Positions 11,452 through 20,867 of a stretch of 64,000 nucleotides of DNA are shown one piece after another. Position 1 is the stretch's first letter. Every line of letters begins with the position of its first letter. The notes below the pieces were generated by a model. It was not told the origin of the DNA, made no database searches, and was given only the letters and a program-made list of their open reading frames with translations. The stretch is from assembly GCA_022702705.1 (NCBI GenBank), contig CM040423.1, positions 122,832,852-122,896,851 on the forward strand. The letters run 5' to 3'. Source of the stretch: Papilionanthe hookeriana x Papilionanthe teres. Its lineage: Eukaryota; Streptophyta; Magnoliopsida; Asparagales; Orchidaceae. The position numbers were made by a program, and so were the translations under genes.

Positions 11452-12640
11452 CATCAAGGAGGTTACGAGAGTTCAACAAGCAACGAATCTATCTGCGAGT
11501 TTTGAGGAGCTCCAGTCACAATAGAATTAGAGCCTTCGTACTCTAAAGCTAATCCGGAAGAACCCGTCATTCCGATTCAGAAGAAACACCAAGAAACTCA
11601 ACACTAGATTCGAAGAAATTACAGAAGTTAACTTAAGAAGTGGAAGAGTTCTACCTCCGAGAATGGGTCCTAAGGACAAAGGAAAGCAGGTGGTTGCTCA
11701 AGAAGAACCAGCCCCGGTAGAAGAAATACCCATTCGGGAAGAAGCCGAGACACATGAAAATAAAGTGGACTACAACGTGCTAGCCCATCTTAGGAAACTA
11801 CCGTACCAAACTAAGCATCTACGACGCTCTCATCTTATCAAAGGAGTTGAGAGAAGCTCGATCAAGGCCTTACTTCGATCCGTAAATTTGCTTAGCTCAA
11901 ATGGCCGGAGATTCCTTAGATGAGGTTTGTTCGTTAAAGGAACAACGAGGTGTTACCTTCAGGACAATGACCTACCGCTTGGGACGCGTGACCACAACCG
12001 ACCGTTGTACATTTCAGCTTACAATCGGGAAGTTTACACTTCCGCAGTATTGGTGGATCCGTGAGCATCAATCAATATAATGAGTCTTCGAACACTAAAG
12101 ATACTTGGAAATCGATGCTCGCGAGCTCGAAGCCGACAAAATGTTATTAAGAGGATTCAACCGTAAAGGAGAAAGAGCCCTCGGATCAATAACACTACTA
12201 ATGATGACCGGTGACTTAGCAAAGACAACCGCAAAATTTCACATAATCGATTCGAAACGTCGTTCAACGCTCTACCGGGCCGACCATGGATACATGAAAA
12301 CAGGATGGTACCATCATCTCTCGCATCGCTGCATCAAATACTATGATGGAGGGGAACAATGCATCAAAGGTGACTTACAACCATTCTCCGTACATGAGAT
12401 TGGAATCCATGAAGATGCAGCTTATTATGCACCTCCGAAGAAAACAATCTTCTCCAGAGATACCATAACAAATGAAGCAAAGAAAGTTCGGGACAATGAA
12501 GAACCTGAAGTTCTAGTCCAACAGTCACTCACCACTCCCTTACGGCGAGATGGTGAAGGTTTCTCCGTAACTCGCATCCGAGGTAGAGGCCGGGGACGAG
12601 GTCGTGGCGAGACGTTAGGACGATTGGACTGAGGAAACCG
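11452..12640 (+). pseudogene. gag-pol linker and aspartic protease of element A, frameshifted
   Basis: Protease cleaves the polyprotein. An upstream segment (11663-11923) contains DYNVLAHLRKLP, a motif I associate with the pre-protease region of Ogre-type polyproteins. The protease core lies at about 12035-12400 and includes LLRGFNRKGERALGSI and a GDLQPFSVHEIG tail. In B the catalytic segment reads VDPGVSIN, a D-P-G variant of the usual D-S/T-G. In A the same place (about 12055-12065) is out of frame. Downstream is an unusual RG run, RGRGRGRGRGE (about 12582-12610), resembling an RGG-type RNA-binding tract. Several frameshifts make this copy inactive as written. Confidence 0.8.
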
Positions 12641-13242
12641 CCCATCAATGTTGATTGGGAAGACAGCTTCGAAGAAGAAAAAGAGATCAAACAAGAAGCA
12701 ACGATAATAAGCTCGGAAGAAGCCGCAATTCAAGATCTCTCTCGAAGATGAGAAGAACGAAGAATACAAATCGATGTACGAGAAGATTAACCACTATGTA
12801 CATACTATGACCCCGACCCCGATCCATTCTAATAAGATCGAGGGTATGGTGGTCAAAGAGGTACGTAGCGGCGTGCAAAGCCAATCAAATTCTACCGTGG
12901 TGCTACTTCCTCCAAAACCGAGAATAATGTACACTCAAGATGTCACTTCATCAGAATTAATGGAATTACCTTTTGAGTGGTACTCTCCCTGTGTTCAAAT
13001 TTAATTTAGCTTGGTTTCTTACCTCGACAATGGACAAAAAGCCAATCACAACATTTTGAAAAGTTATGGAATAATTCCGGTCGTCCACCCAATTCAAAGT
13101 TTTGACTCGGATTTGGCACAGTAGGATCAGTTGACGATACTGAATTTTGCTTGGTTGTCACTTGCGAGTCTAATGAAAACTGCATGGAAACTACAGATGA
13201 ACTCGAAGATTTACAAATTGGAGACGCTCCACCGTAATTCGA
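12641..13242 (+). pseudogene. Protease-RT spacer of element A
   Basis: A polyprotein spacer continues here in fragments. One ORF at 12774-13004 holds INHYVHTMTPTPIHSNKIEG and ends in PFEWYSPCVQI; it has a closely matching partner in element B (48414-48812). The spacer is acidic and Ser/Thr-rich with no domain I recognise. A stop at 13002 and shifts beyond it break the frame. Confidence 0.6.
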
Positions 13243-14165
13243 AGAAGAGATTAAATCTACAATAGATGAACTAACGGAAGTTAACTTAGGTACTAGAGAA
13301 GAGCCTAGACCTACCTTTATTAGCTCCTTACTCAATAAAGAAGACTCCGAAGAAATAATCAAGTTATTAATGGAATTTAAAGATCGTTTTGCTTGGAACT
13401 ACGATGAGATGCCGTGATTAGCTCCAGAGGTCGCAGTCCATAAGCTAGGAGTGGATCCTACTTCGTCCCGCCGTACAAGGTCCCGGAAGAATGCGTCTAT
13501 AAATCGAACAACAAGTCATAGCCGAAGTTAAAAAGCTAATAGACGCTAAATTTGTTCGTGAAGAACAATACCCAACTTGGTTAGCCAATGTGGTGCCACG
13601 TAAAGAAGAATGATCGATCGAATTTGTGTGGACTTCGAGATTTAAACAAGGCATGTCCAAAAGATGAATTCCCTCTACCGATCCTGAATCTAATGATCGA
13701 CATCGCTTCGACTCATGAAATATTCTCATTCATGGATGGATCTTCGTGATACAACCAGATAAAAATGGCTCCGTAAGATGAAAAGCTTACAGCATTCGGA
13801 ACGCCGATCGGAGTATATTGCTACACAGTGATGCCATTCGGACTGAAGAACGCAGGAGCAACATACCAGAGACCGATGACAAGAATTTTTAATGATCTCA
13901 TCCACAATCAATTCGAATGCTACGTAGACGATGTGTTCATCAAAAGCAAAGTAAAGGACAACCACTCGTATGATTCGAGAATTGTTTTCGAACGATTAAG
14001 ACAATTTAACCTTAAGATGAATCCCTTAAAATGCACCTTCGGCGTCACCTCCGGAAATTCTTAGGATTCGTTGTCCGACATCGTGGAATTGAAATCGACC
14101 CGAAAAGATTAAAGCTATCTTAGAAATGCCGCCTCCCAAAACCTTAAAACAACTACGATCTTTTC
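13243..14165 (+). pseudogene. pol: Reverse transcriptase domain of element A, degraded
   Basis: Copies element RNA into DNA. The N-terminal part is seen in EEPRPTFISSLLNKEDSEE and FKDRFAWNYDEMP (about 13290-13415). The palm holds MMPFGLKNAGATYQRP (13828-13875) and the catalytic CYVDD (YVDD at 13921-13932), followed by RLRQFNLKMNPLKC. This order is typical of Ty3/gypsy RT. The segment from 13416 to 13825 is shifted through several frames with stops, so no continuous product is possible as written. Confidence 0.88.
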
Positions 14166-14763
14166 AAGGAAGTTGGCATATCTTCGACGCTTTATCTCAA
14201 AGTTGTCAGTAGGTGTCAGCCTTTCTCGGCATTAGTTAAAAAGGACGCCAAATTTATTCGGGAAGAGAAATGCCGAAGGCCTTCGAAGACATTAAACAAT
14301 ATTTAATGACACCTCCCGTCTTAGCAGCCCTAGTCTCGTGTAGACCGCCGATACTTTATACCGCGGCTTTAGACGACTCTCTCGGAGCCCCGTTAGCCTG
14401 TGTCAATGATGAGGGTAAAGAAAATACTCTTTACTATCTAAGCCGTCGTTTACTTCCGACGGAAATAAGGTATCCCGCAATTGAAAAGCATTGTTTGGCC
14501 CTGATCTTCGCCACTCAAAAGCTAAGGCACTACATGCTTTCTCATAAGGTCAACCTGATCTCGAAATTTAATCCATTGCAATACTTCGATGACTCGTCCA
14601 ACACTTTCCGGCAGACTTGCCGATGGTTAATGATATTATCGCAATTCGATATAACTTTCGTGCCTCTTCGTGCCGTAAAGGGATAAGTCTTAGCAGACTT
14701 CCCGCAAAGACACCCTTTGCCGGCAGAATCTCCTCTCAATGACGACTTGCCGAAGAACAAATA
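14166..14763 (+). pseudogene. RNase H (first, retroviral-type) domain of element A
   Basis: Degrades RNA in the RNA/DNA hybrid. The ORF at 14270-14686 contains PILYTAALDDSLGAPLACV, LYYLSRRLLPTEIRYPAIEK and ALIFATQKLRHYML, the usual Ty3/gypsy RNase H and connection motifs. A stop at 14684 and later shifts separate it from the second RNase H. Element B has the same region in worse condition. Confidence 0.82.
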
Positions 14764-15400
14764 ATGAGCCTAGAAGACACCGATGATCGACGTTGGGAAT
14801 TATATTTCGACGGAGCATCTTCAAGACACAAAGACGAAGAATCGCAAGTGATAAGTGCCCCGTAAGGCAGAATCGATTAATCTTTATAACACCGGAGCGG
14901 GGGAAGTTAAGATACTCCTACCACTTAACAAAACCATGTACAAACAACGAAGCAGAATACGAAGCCCTCATAACAGGACTGGAATTAGCTATTCAAATGG
15001 GGATAACAAACATCAACATCTACGGGGATTCGCAGTTAATCATTCAACGTATCGCTCTGACAAGCATGAATTTTAAAACCAAGACTCGAGCAATATTTCC
15101 AAGATGCCATACAAATTGTTGGAACAAATTTCGAATGTGACAATCTACAAAATTCCAGAAAAGAAAATGCTTTAGCAGATGCGCTAGCGCGTCTAGCAAA
15201 AGAATTTGCCTGTTTGCAAGATGAGTCAGTAGAAATGTCAATTCATGGACGTCAGATCCTATCACAGCTCGACATAGACACAATACGCAAATCAGAAAAA
15301 GAAGAAGAATCGACTATGACAAAGGATGTAAAAACACGAAGATCTGGCGACGACCATTACATAGACTACCTACAAACAGAGAAACCTACCGGACGATAGG
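14764..15400 (+). pseudogene. Second, archaeal-type RNase H (aRNH) of element A
   Basis: An additional RNase H after the first is diagnostic of the Tat clade. Visible motifs in order are WELYFDGAS (14794-14820, first catalytic Asp), EYEALITGLELAIQMG (about 14958-15005, catalytic Glu), NIYGDSQLIIQR (about 15015-15050, second Asp) and ADALARLAKEF (about 15176-15205, last Asp). The motifs fall in different frames because of small shifts near 14860, 14945 and 15050-15160. Element B (46098-46818) has the same set. Confidence 0.85.
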
Positions 15401-15419
15401 TCGCTAGCCCATCGTATCA

Positions 15420-16600
15420 AGAAAAGAACTCGTCTTACGCATTAATAAACAACACGTTATACGTAAGGTCTTTCGATCAAATGCGGCTAAGGTGCCTAAG
15501 CGGGTCCGAGGCCCGTGAAATTGTTAAAGAGGAGCATTCAGACTCCGTGGCGCTCACGAGTCGGGTCCGAAGATGAAAATAAAAATTAAAAGACTAGTGG
15601 TACTACTGGCCCTCGATGATGACCGACCGCATGAAAATCGCCAAGAGCTGTCACCAATGCCAAGTGCACGGAGTGGTTCTACATCAACCTCCAAATGTGC
15701 TACATCCGACAATTGCGTCGTGGCCATTTGAATGTTGGGGCACAGATATAGTGGGTCCAATAGAACCACCATCTTCAAAAGGACATCGCTTCATTCTTGC
15801 GACGACAGATCACTTTTCCAAGTGCAGCAGGCAGCTCCACTTAGAGAAGTGAAAGCACACCACGTGCTACGCTTTTCAAGAACTAAGTTGTCTACCGTTT
15901 CGGAGTGCCGCGCAGATCATCTCGGATAATGGGTCAGCATTCGTAAGCACACAAATCAATAATTTTGTCGTGAGACACGGAATCGACTGGCGATATTCAA
16001 CAATTTACTACCCAAGAGCAAACGACCTTGCTGAGGCTTTTAATAAAACTCTCGTTCAAATTTTAAAGAAAACTTTGGACGATAATAAGAGAAATTGGCA
16101 CGAGAAGTTATTAGAAGCCTTATGGGCCTACCTGGACAACCTTCGTAACTCCTACTCAAGCTACACCTTACGCTCCGGTGTACGGGTTCGAGGCAAGTAT
16201 TACCTTTAGAGGTTCGGCCTTCCTTCACTCGAATTGCGAGCTTGCAAACAAGATCACGACAGAAGAGAATGCCAAATTACGACTAGAAGAATTAGAAAGC
16301 CTCGAAGGGAAAAGACTTGCAGCGCAGCAGAATTTAGAACTATACCAAGCTAAGATGGTTCAAGCCCATGACAAATTGGTCCGCCCGAGAACCTTCAAAG
16401 TTGGTGACTTAGTTCTCGCTCTCAAAAGACCTATTATTGCACACCGCAAGATAGAAGGAAAATTTGAACCCACTTGGGAAGGGCCTTTTGTGGTTGAAGC
16501 AGTATACTTAGGAGGTTCCTACCAGCTAGTGAATTACCAGGGAGAAGGACATATGCTTCCGATCAACGGACGATACTTGAAAAAGTATTACGCTACCTGA
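15420..16600 (+). pseudogene. Integrase of element A
   Basis: Inserts the cDNA into host DNA. The zinc-binding part includes a His in EEHSD (about 15530) and the pair CHQC (about 15649-15660). The core carries TDIVGPIEPPSSKGH (first Asp, about 15738), a DNGSAF segment (second Asp, about 15929) and AEAFNKTLVQILKKTLDD (Glu, about 16030), giving a recognisable D-D-E triad. The C-terminus has RTFKVGDLVLALKRP and FEPTWEGPFVVEA, the GPY/F-type module of Ty3/gypsy integrases, and ends with TGA at 16598-16600. Frameshifts near 15560, 15840 and 16200 break it. Element B matches at 46080-44995. Confidence 0.88.
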
Positions 16601-16897
16601 TGTTTCGAAGAAATGAATTCTTCATCCCTAAGAAACACGGGCGAAGTAGTTACTTATGACTGGGTCCGAACCCAAAAATAATAAAATGTGCTAAAACAAA
16701 TAAAATCATGATAATAATGTTTTCCTTGTTGTCTTTTCCAAATCAAAATCTCTTTCCTAATCTTATCCCACTTCATTCCTGTTAAATTTAAAAAAAATAA
16801 TATAAAAAATAAAAAGAAATGTCTTTAATAAAGATTTTCTTAATGTTCTTGTTCTTAGTACAGCCCCTGATCCTTTTCCTTGTCTTTTCGCAGGGAA
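16601..16897 (+). other. Integrase-AlkB spacer with candidate 3' splice site (element A)
   Basis: The spacer is AT-rich, then pyrimidine-rich. A T/C tract at 16868-16890 ends in TTTTCGCAG at 16885-16893, five bases before the ATG at 16898. The same arrangement exists in element B (complement of 44700-44730). It resembles a plant intron acceptor, so the downstream ORF could be translated from a spliced RNA. Splicing is known in Ogre elements, but at a different place. Confidence 0.5.
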
Positions 16898-18430
16898 ATG
16901 TCGAACAGGCGGTTGGTCCTGAACTTTAGAAATGGCGTAAGCCTTGCACTCGATGAGAAGAGGGTGAAAGATGAAGCGATAATCGAGATTGACTCGGACT
17001 TTGCACCAAGCGAGCCTACAAGTACGAGGAAAGTGACCGGATTCCAGCTGACCGAGAGGAACTACCCGGCAGACAAGTGATGAAAGTGGGTGGCCCAAGC
17101 CACCAATCCAAGAAGAAGAAAAGAAAAACAAACACTAAAGAAGACAAGAAAATCAAGTCCGTAGTCGCTACAGCGAGAGGGCAGTGCTTGTCGCGACCGC
17201 GCCCACGGAGATTCAGAAGTTCGAAGAGCTACTCTCACAACGAATGCAACCAAGAAATAAGAATCGCCGTATCCGTAAGATGTTAACCAAACTAGCAATG
17301 GACCGTAGCGACGAGGCGGCATAGCATTACACTCAGGACCAATACATATACCTCAAGGAGGCCAGCTCCTGGGATAACAGAAGGGACCAGGGAAATCTCA
17401 CGAAGATCAGAAGAAAGAAGGCTACCATGCCACCAGATAGAACCACCAGTAATGCATAAGCTTGTTGCAGAAGCAACCCCGGAGGATGTCCCGACGGACA
17501 TCATCCCCGAGGAGCCGAGGTATGCAGGAGAACGTGAAGGGACTGAGCCGTATATCCCACAATAAGTCACCAGGCCCCGCCATTTGCAAATTATTCCAGA
17601 ATACGAGCTGGAAAGAATGCAGAATGTCGAAAAGAAAACTTTTGAATACTTCGAGAGAATCAGAGGCAGAAGGATCAATATACTAGAAGGCCTCGAGCTA
17701 CATACAGACGTATTCTCAGAATATGAACAACAACAAATCGTGGATTGCATCCGGGATTTGAAAAGAATGGGCCGAGCGGGCCGCCTAAGAGAAAACACCT
17801 ACTCGAACCCCGGAGATGGATGCCGTGGAAAGGAAGAATTACAATACAATGTGGATGCTGCTACAACTTCGCAGAAGACAGAAAGGGAAACCCACCAGGG
17901 ATACTCCGTCATGGCCAAGTGGATCCAATGCCATTAGTCATCAAGAGAATGGTAAAAAGATTGATAACATGGAGGGTACTGCCGGCAGATTGCATACCCA
18001 ACAGTTGTATTATTAATATTTACAAGCAGGGTGACTGCATACCCCCGCACATAGATCACCACGACTTTGTCAGACCTTTCTGCATAGTCTCTTTCCTGAA
18101 CGAGTGTAACATCATGTTCGGATCTGACCTCCGGATAGCAGGCCCAGGTGAGTTCCGAGGGCCAGTGAAGATACCATTACCGGTAGGTTCCGTCATGATA
18201 CTGAAGGGCAACGGAGCGGATGTCGCTAAACATTGTATACCGGGAGTACCAAGTGAAGCGGATCTCGCTAATTTCGAAGGATGGATGACAGGAAGACACC
18301 TTACCACTTCCAGCTCGGACCCGGAGCTAGAGAGCCTCCGACCTTACGAGCCGTTAGTTACATGGAAAATATCACACCTCCAACGTACATCCATACGGCA
18401 TCCTCGCCTAGGATGGCTTGGAAGGTGATG
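16898..18430 (+). pseudogene. AlkB-like 2OG/Fe(II) dioxygenase ORF of element A (plant ALKBH9/10-type RNA demethylase domain)
   Basis: Starting at ATG 16898, the N-terminal region (MSNRRLVLNFRNG...) is of unknown type and contains a Lys/Arg cluster at 17107-17157 that could be a nuclear signal. The C-terminal half is strikingly like plant ALKBH9/ALKBH10: LEGLELHTDVFSEYEQQQ (about 17683), then CGCCYNFAEDRKGNPPGIL, then NSCIINIYKQGDCIPPHIDH. The iron-binding HxD is at 18048-18056 and the distal His at 18231-18233, in GNGADVAKHCIPGVP. The frame is continuous from about 17800 to 18245. It then shifts exactly where the family's 2-oxoglutarate-binding Arg motif is expected. Further breaks lie near 17080 and 17800. 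Plant ALKBH9/10 proteins remove N6-methyladenosine from RNA; that this protein does so is inferred. Confidence 0.88.
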
Positions 18431-18799
18431 TTATCGACCATGTACCCCACTATTCAGACATGGATTTTGACAGATACCTTTTTTTTTGGATGGATCGACA
18501 AAGATCATACATAGTCTGTTTTGAGTCTACATTGATTGTATGAGATGTATTCCAGATCGAATTGTATGATGTATCTTCAACATGATTGGAATGAAAGTGA
18601 CCATGTCACATTTTTGGCCTTCACCTCTTTTGTGCAAACTGACTAGGAAACGCCATTAAAGTTAAATGAACTTCGAACAAAGAACAGAAAAGAAAATAAA
18701 AAAAATAAAAGAAAACTTTCCTTAAAAATCTAAAAAAAATGATAAACTCCAATGAATGATAAAGCAAATTTGAATCGTTAAAGGACAAACAAAATGAGC
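18431..18799 (+). other. Proximal 3' UTR of element A
   Basis: No gene is seen. The segment is conserved in element B (complement of about 42850-43280), including the block around TTAAAGTTAAATGAACTTCG at 18656-18675. It forms the fixed left border of the variable repeat slot. Confidence 0.65.
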
Positions 18800-19260
18800 A
18801 CAAATTTTAAATCAATTTTTTTTTAAATTCAACCTTCCAAATGTCAAATCAATTCTAAATCAAATTCAAATTCAATCTTTCCAAATTTCAAATCCCAACT
18901 CAATCAAATTCAAATTCAATCTTTCCAGATTCCAAAACTCAATCAAATTCAAATTCAATCTTTCCAGATTCCAAATCTCAATCAAATTCAAATTCAATCT
19001 TTCCAAATTTCAAATCAAATTTTAAATCAAATTCAAATTCAATCTTTCCAAATTTCAAATCAAATCTAAATCAAATTCAAATTCAATCCTTCCAGATCTC
19101 AAATCAAGTTTTAAATCAAATTCAAATTCAATCTTCCAGATCTCAAATCAAATCTCAATCAAATTTCAAATTTAAACCTTCCAAATCTCAAATAAAATCT
19201 CAAATCAAATCTCAATCGAAAATTCAAATTCAATCTCCCAAATCTGAAATCCAATCCGTT
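18800..19260 (+). repeat. Degenerate CAAATTCAAATTCAATCTTTCC repeat, 3' UTR of element A
   Basis: Irregular tandem copies of about 30-50 bp built from AATCAAATT, CAAATTCAATC and TTTCCA modules, nearly free of G on the + strand. No coding content. This block has no obvious counterpart in element B. Confidence 0.8.
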
Positions 19261-19508
19261 CTACCCTCTCCCTTGTCTGGGATGGAAGCGGTTGATTCCA
19301 TTGACGCGGATCGAATCTGATGGCGAGGGATTATATCCAATCCAAACCAGTGACTTCCGATCAACTCTTTTGAACGGGATATGTGACATCTACATATTCC
19401 CTCCTAATCTATTTCCTTCCATGAAAGTCTTTTACAACTTTCATGAAATTCTCGAAACACCAAAATTCCACACTTTTCAAATCAACACTACAGATCTTTG
19501 CAAAGTCA

Positions 19509-20500
19509 ATGACTACATCAAATTCAAACTTTTGGAGTCGAGGATTTTACATCCAAGACTGCATTGCTTTAGGATTCTTGCCCTATCGCAATGAAATACA
19601 TCAAAATTCAAACTTTTGGAGTCGAGGATTTTACATCCGAGACCGCATCGCTTTAGGATTCTTTCCCTATCGCAATGAAATACATCAAATTCAAACTTTC
19701 GGAGTTGAGGATTTTACATCCGAGACTGCATCGCTCTAGGATTCTTTCCTTATCGCAATGAAATACATCAAATTCAATCTTTTGGAGTTGAGGATTTTAC
19801 ATCCGAGACTGCATTGCTTTAGGTCTCTTTCCCTATCGCAATGAAATACTTCAAATTCAAACTTTTGGAGTTGAGGATTTTACATCCGAGACTGCATTGC
19901 TTTAGGATTCATTCCCTATCGCAATGAAATACATCAAATTCAAACTTTTGGAGTTGAGGATTTTACATCCGAGACTGCATTGCTTTAGGATTCTTTCCCT
20001 ATCGCAATGAAATACATCAAATTCAAACTTTTGGAGTTGAAGATTTTACATCCGAGACCGCATCGCTTTAGGATTCTTTCCCTATCGCAATGGAATACAT
20101 CAAATTCAAACTTTTGGGTTGAGGATTTTAAATCAGAGACTGCATTGCTTTAGGACTCTTTCCCTAGCACAATGAAATACATCAAAATAAAATTCTTGGG
20201 GTTGAGGATTTTACATCCGAGACTGCATTGCTTTAGGATTCTTTCCCTATTGCAATGAAATACATCAAAATCAAATTGCTGGGGTTGAGGATTTTACATC
20301 TGAAACTACATTGTTTTAGGATTCTTTCCCTATCGCAATGAAATACATCAAAATCAAACTCTTGAGGTTAAGGATTTTACATCCAATACTGCATTACTCT
20401 GAGATCTCTCCTCATTGTAATGGTTCAATCCAATCAATTCAATTTTCTCTTGAGGTTGAAGATGTTACATCTAAAACCACAAAATTCCAATTTTCATTTC
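19509..20500 (+). repeat. 83-bp tandem repeat (about 12 units), 3' UTR of element A
   Basis: The unit start ATGAAATACATC recurs at 19591, 19675, 19758, 19841, 19924, 20007, 20090 (ATGG), 20172, 20255 and 20338, giving spacings of 82-84. The units are similar but diverged, more so at both ends. Tandem repeats in the 3' UTR are a known trait of Tat/Ogre elements and a known source of plant satellites. Short ORFs in it simply follow the period. Confidence 0.93.
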
Positions 20501-20842
20501 AACTTCAAATCCCTTCAAATTAATTTTAACAGAACTTCAATCTAAATTGAAACTCCAAACTAAAATCTAAGCCCACACATAAAAAATTAAACTAAAACAA
20601 AATAAAATCTAAATCAAATTTTCCCCAGATCTTGTTATTTGGAGTTCACCTCCTTTTCCATTCCCCAGCGAGAGTTCAGGAATCTCCAGTCTCAGAGATA
20701 TACTTGACACTCCCCAGACGAAATTCTTCTACTTTGTCCTAAGTTTATCACTTGGACGATTGTGTTGGTTTTGTTGATCTCTTCGATCAACGCTAATACA
20801 CGCGTGTGCTCAGTTAGCTCACCACACCTATCGGGGTCCATT
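20501..20842 (+). other. Distal 3' UTR and 3' LTR junction of element A
   Basis: No gene. The block from about 20620 is conserved in element B (complement of 41157-41390). ACACCTATCGGGGTCCA at 20824-20840 is nearly complementary to leader site 1282-1299. There is no classical polypurine tract directly before the LTR; the short G-run here is the only candidate plus-strand primer region, so that assignment is weak. Confidence 0.55.
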
Positions 20843-20846
20843 TGTT

Positions 20847-20867
20847 GACCTCATTTTTGATGAGGTC
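20847..20867. other. Perfect hairpin at the LTR tip
   Basis: Arms GACCTCAT and ATGAGGTC are separated by five bases, starting five bases inside the LTR. The hairpin is perfect in the solo LTR (complement 11422-11442), in A and in the 5' LTR of B; it has one mismatch in the 3' LTR of B (41132-41152). Confidence 0.85.

Noticed and set aside
17584..18428. AlkB-like sequence as a host ALKBH gene exon interrupted by retrotransposons
   Set aside because: It occurs at the same position in both elements, is flanked by element sequence on both sides and lacks introns.
19509..20500. Regular repeats that might suggest a CRISPR-like array
   Set aside because: The units are head-to-tail with no unique spacers, lie in a plant retrotransposon 3' UTR and diverge gradually, so this is a minisatellite.
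20655..20675. TCCCCAGCG in the 3' UTR, complementary to part of the PBS, as a second primer-binding half as in Ty3
   Set aside because: Only about nine bases match and the sense is that of the tRNA, not of its complement. Chance is a sufficient explanation.
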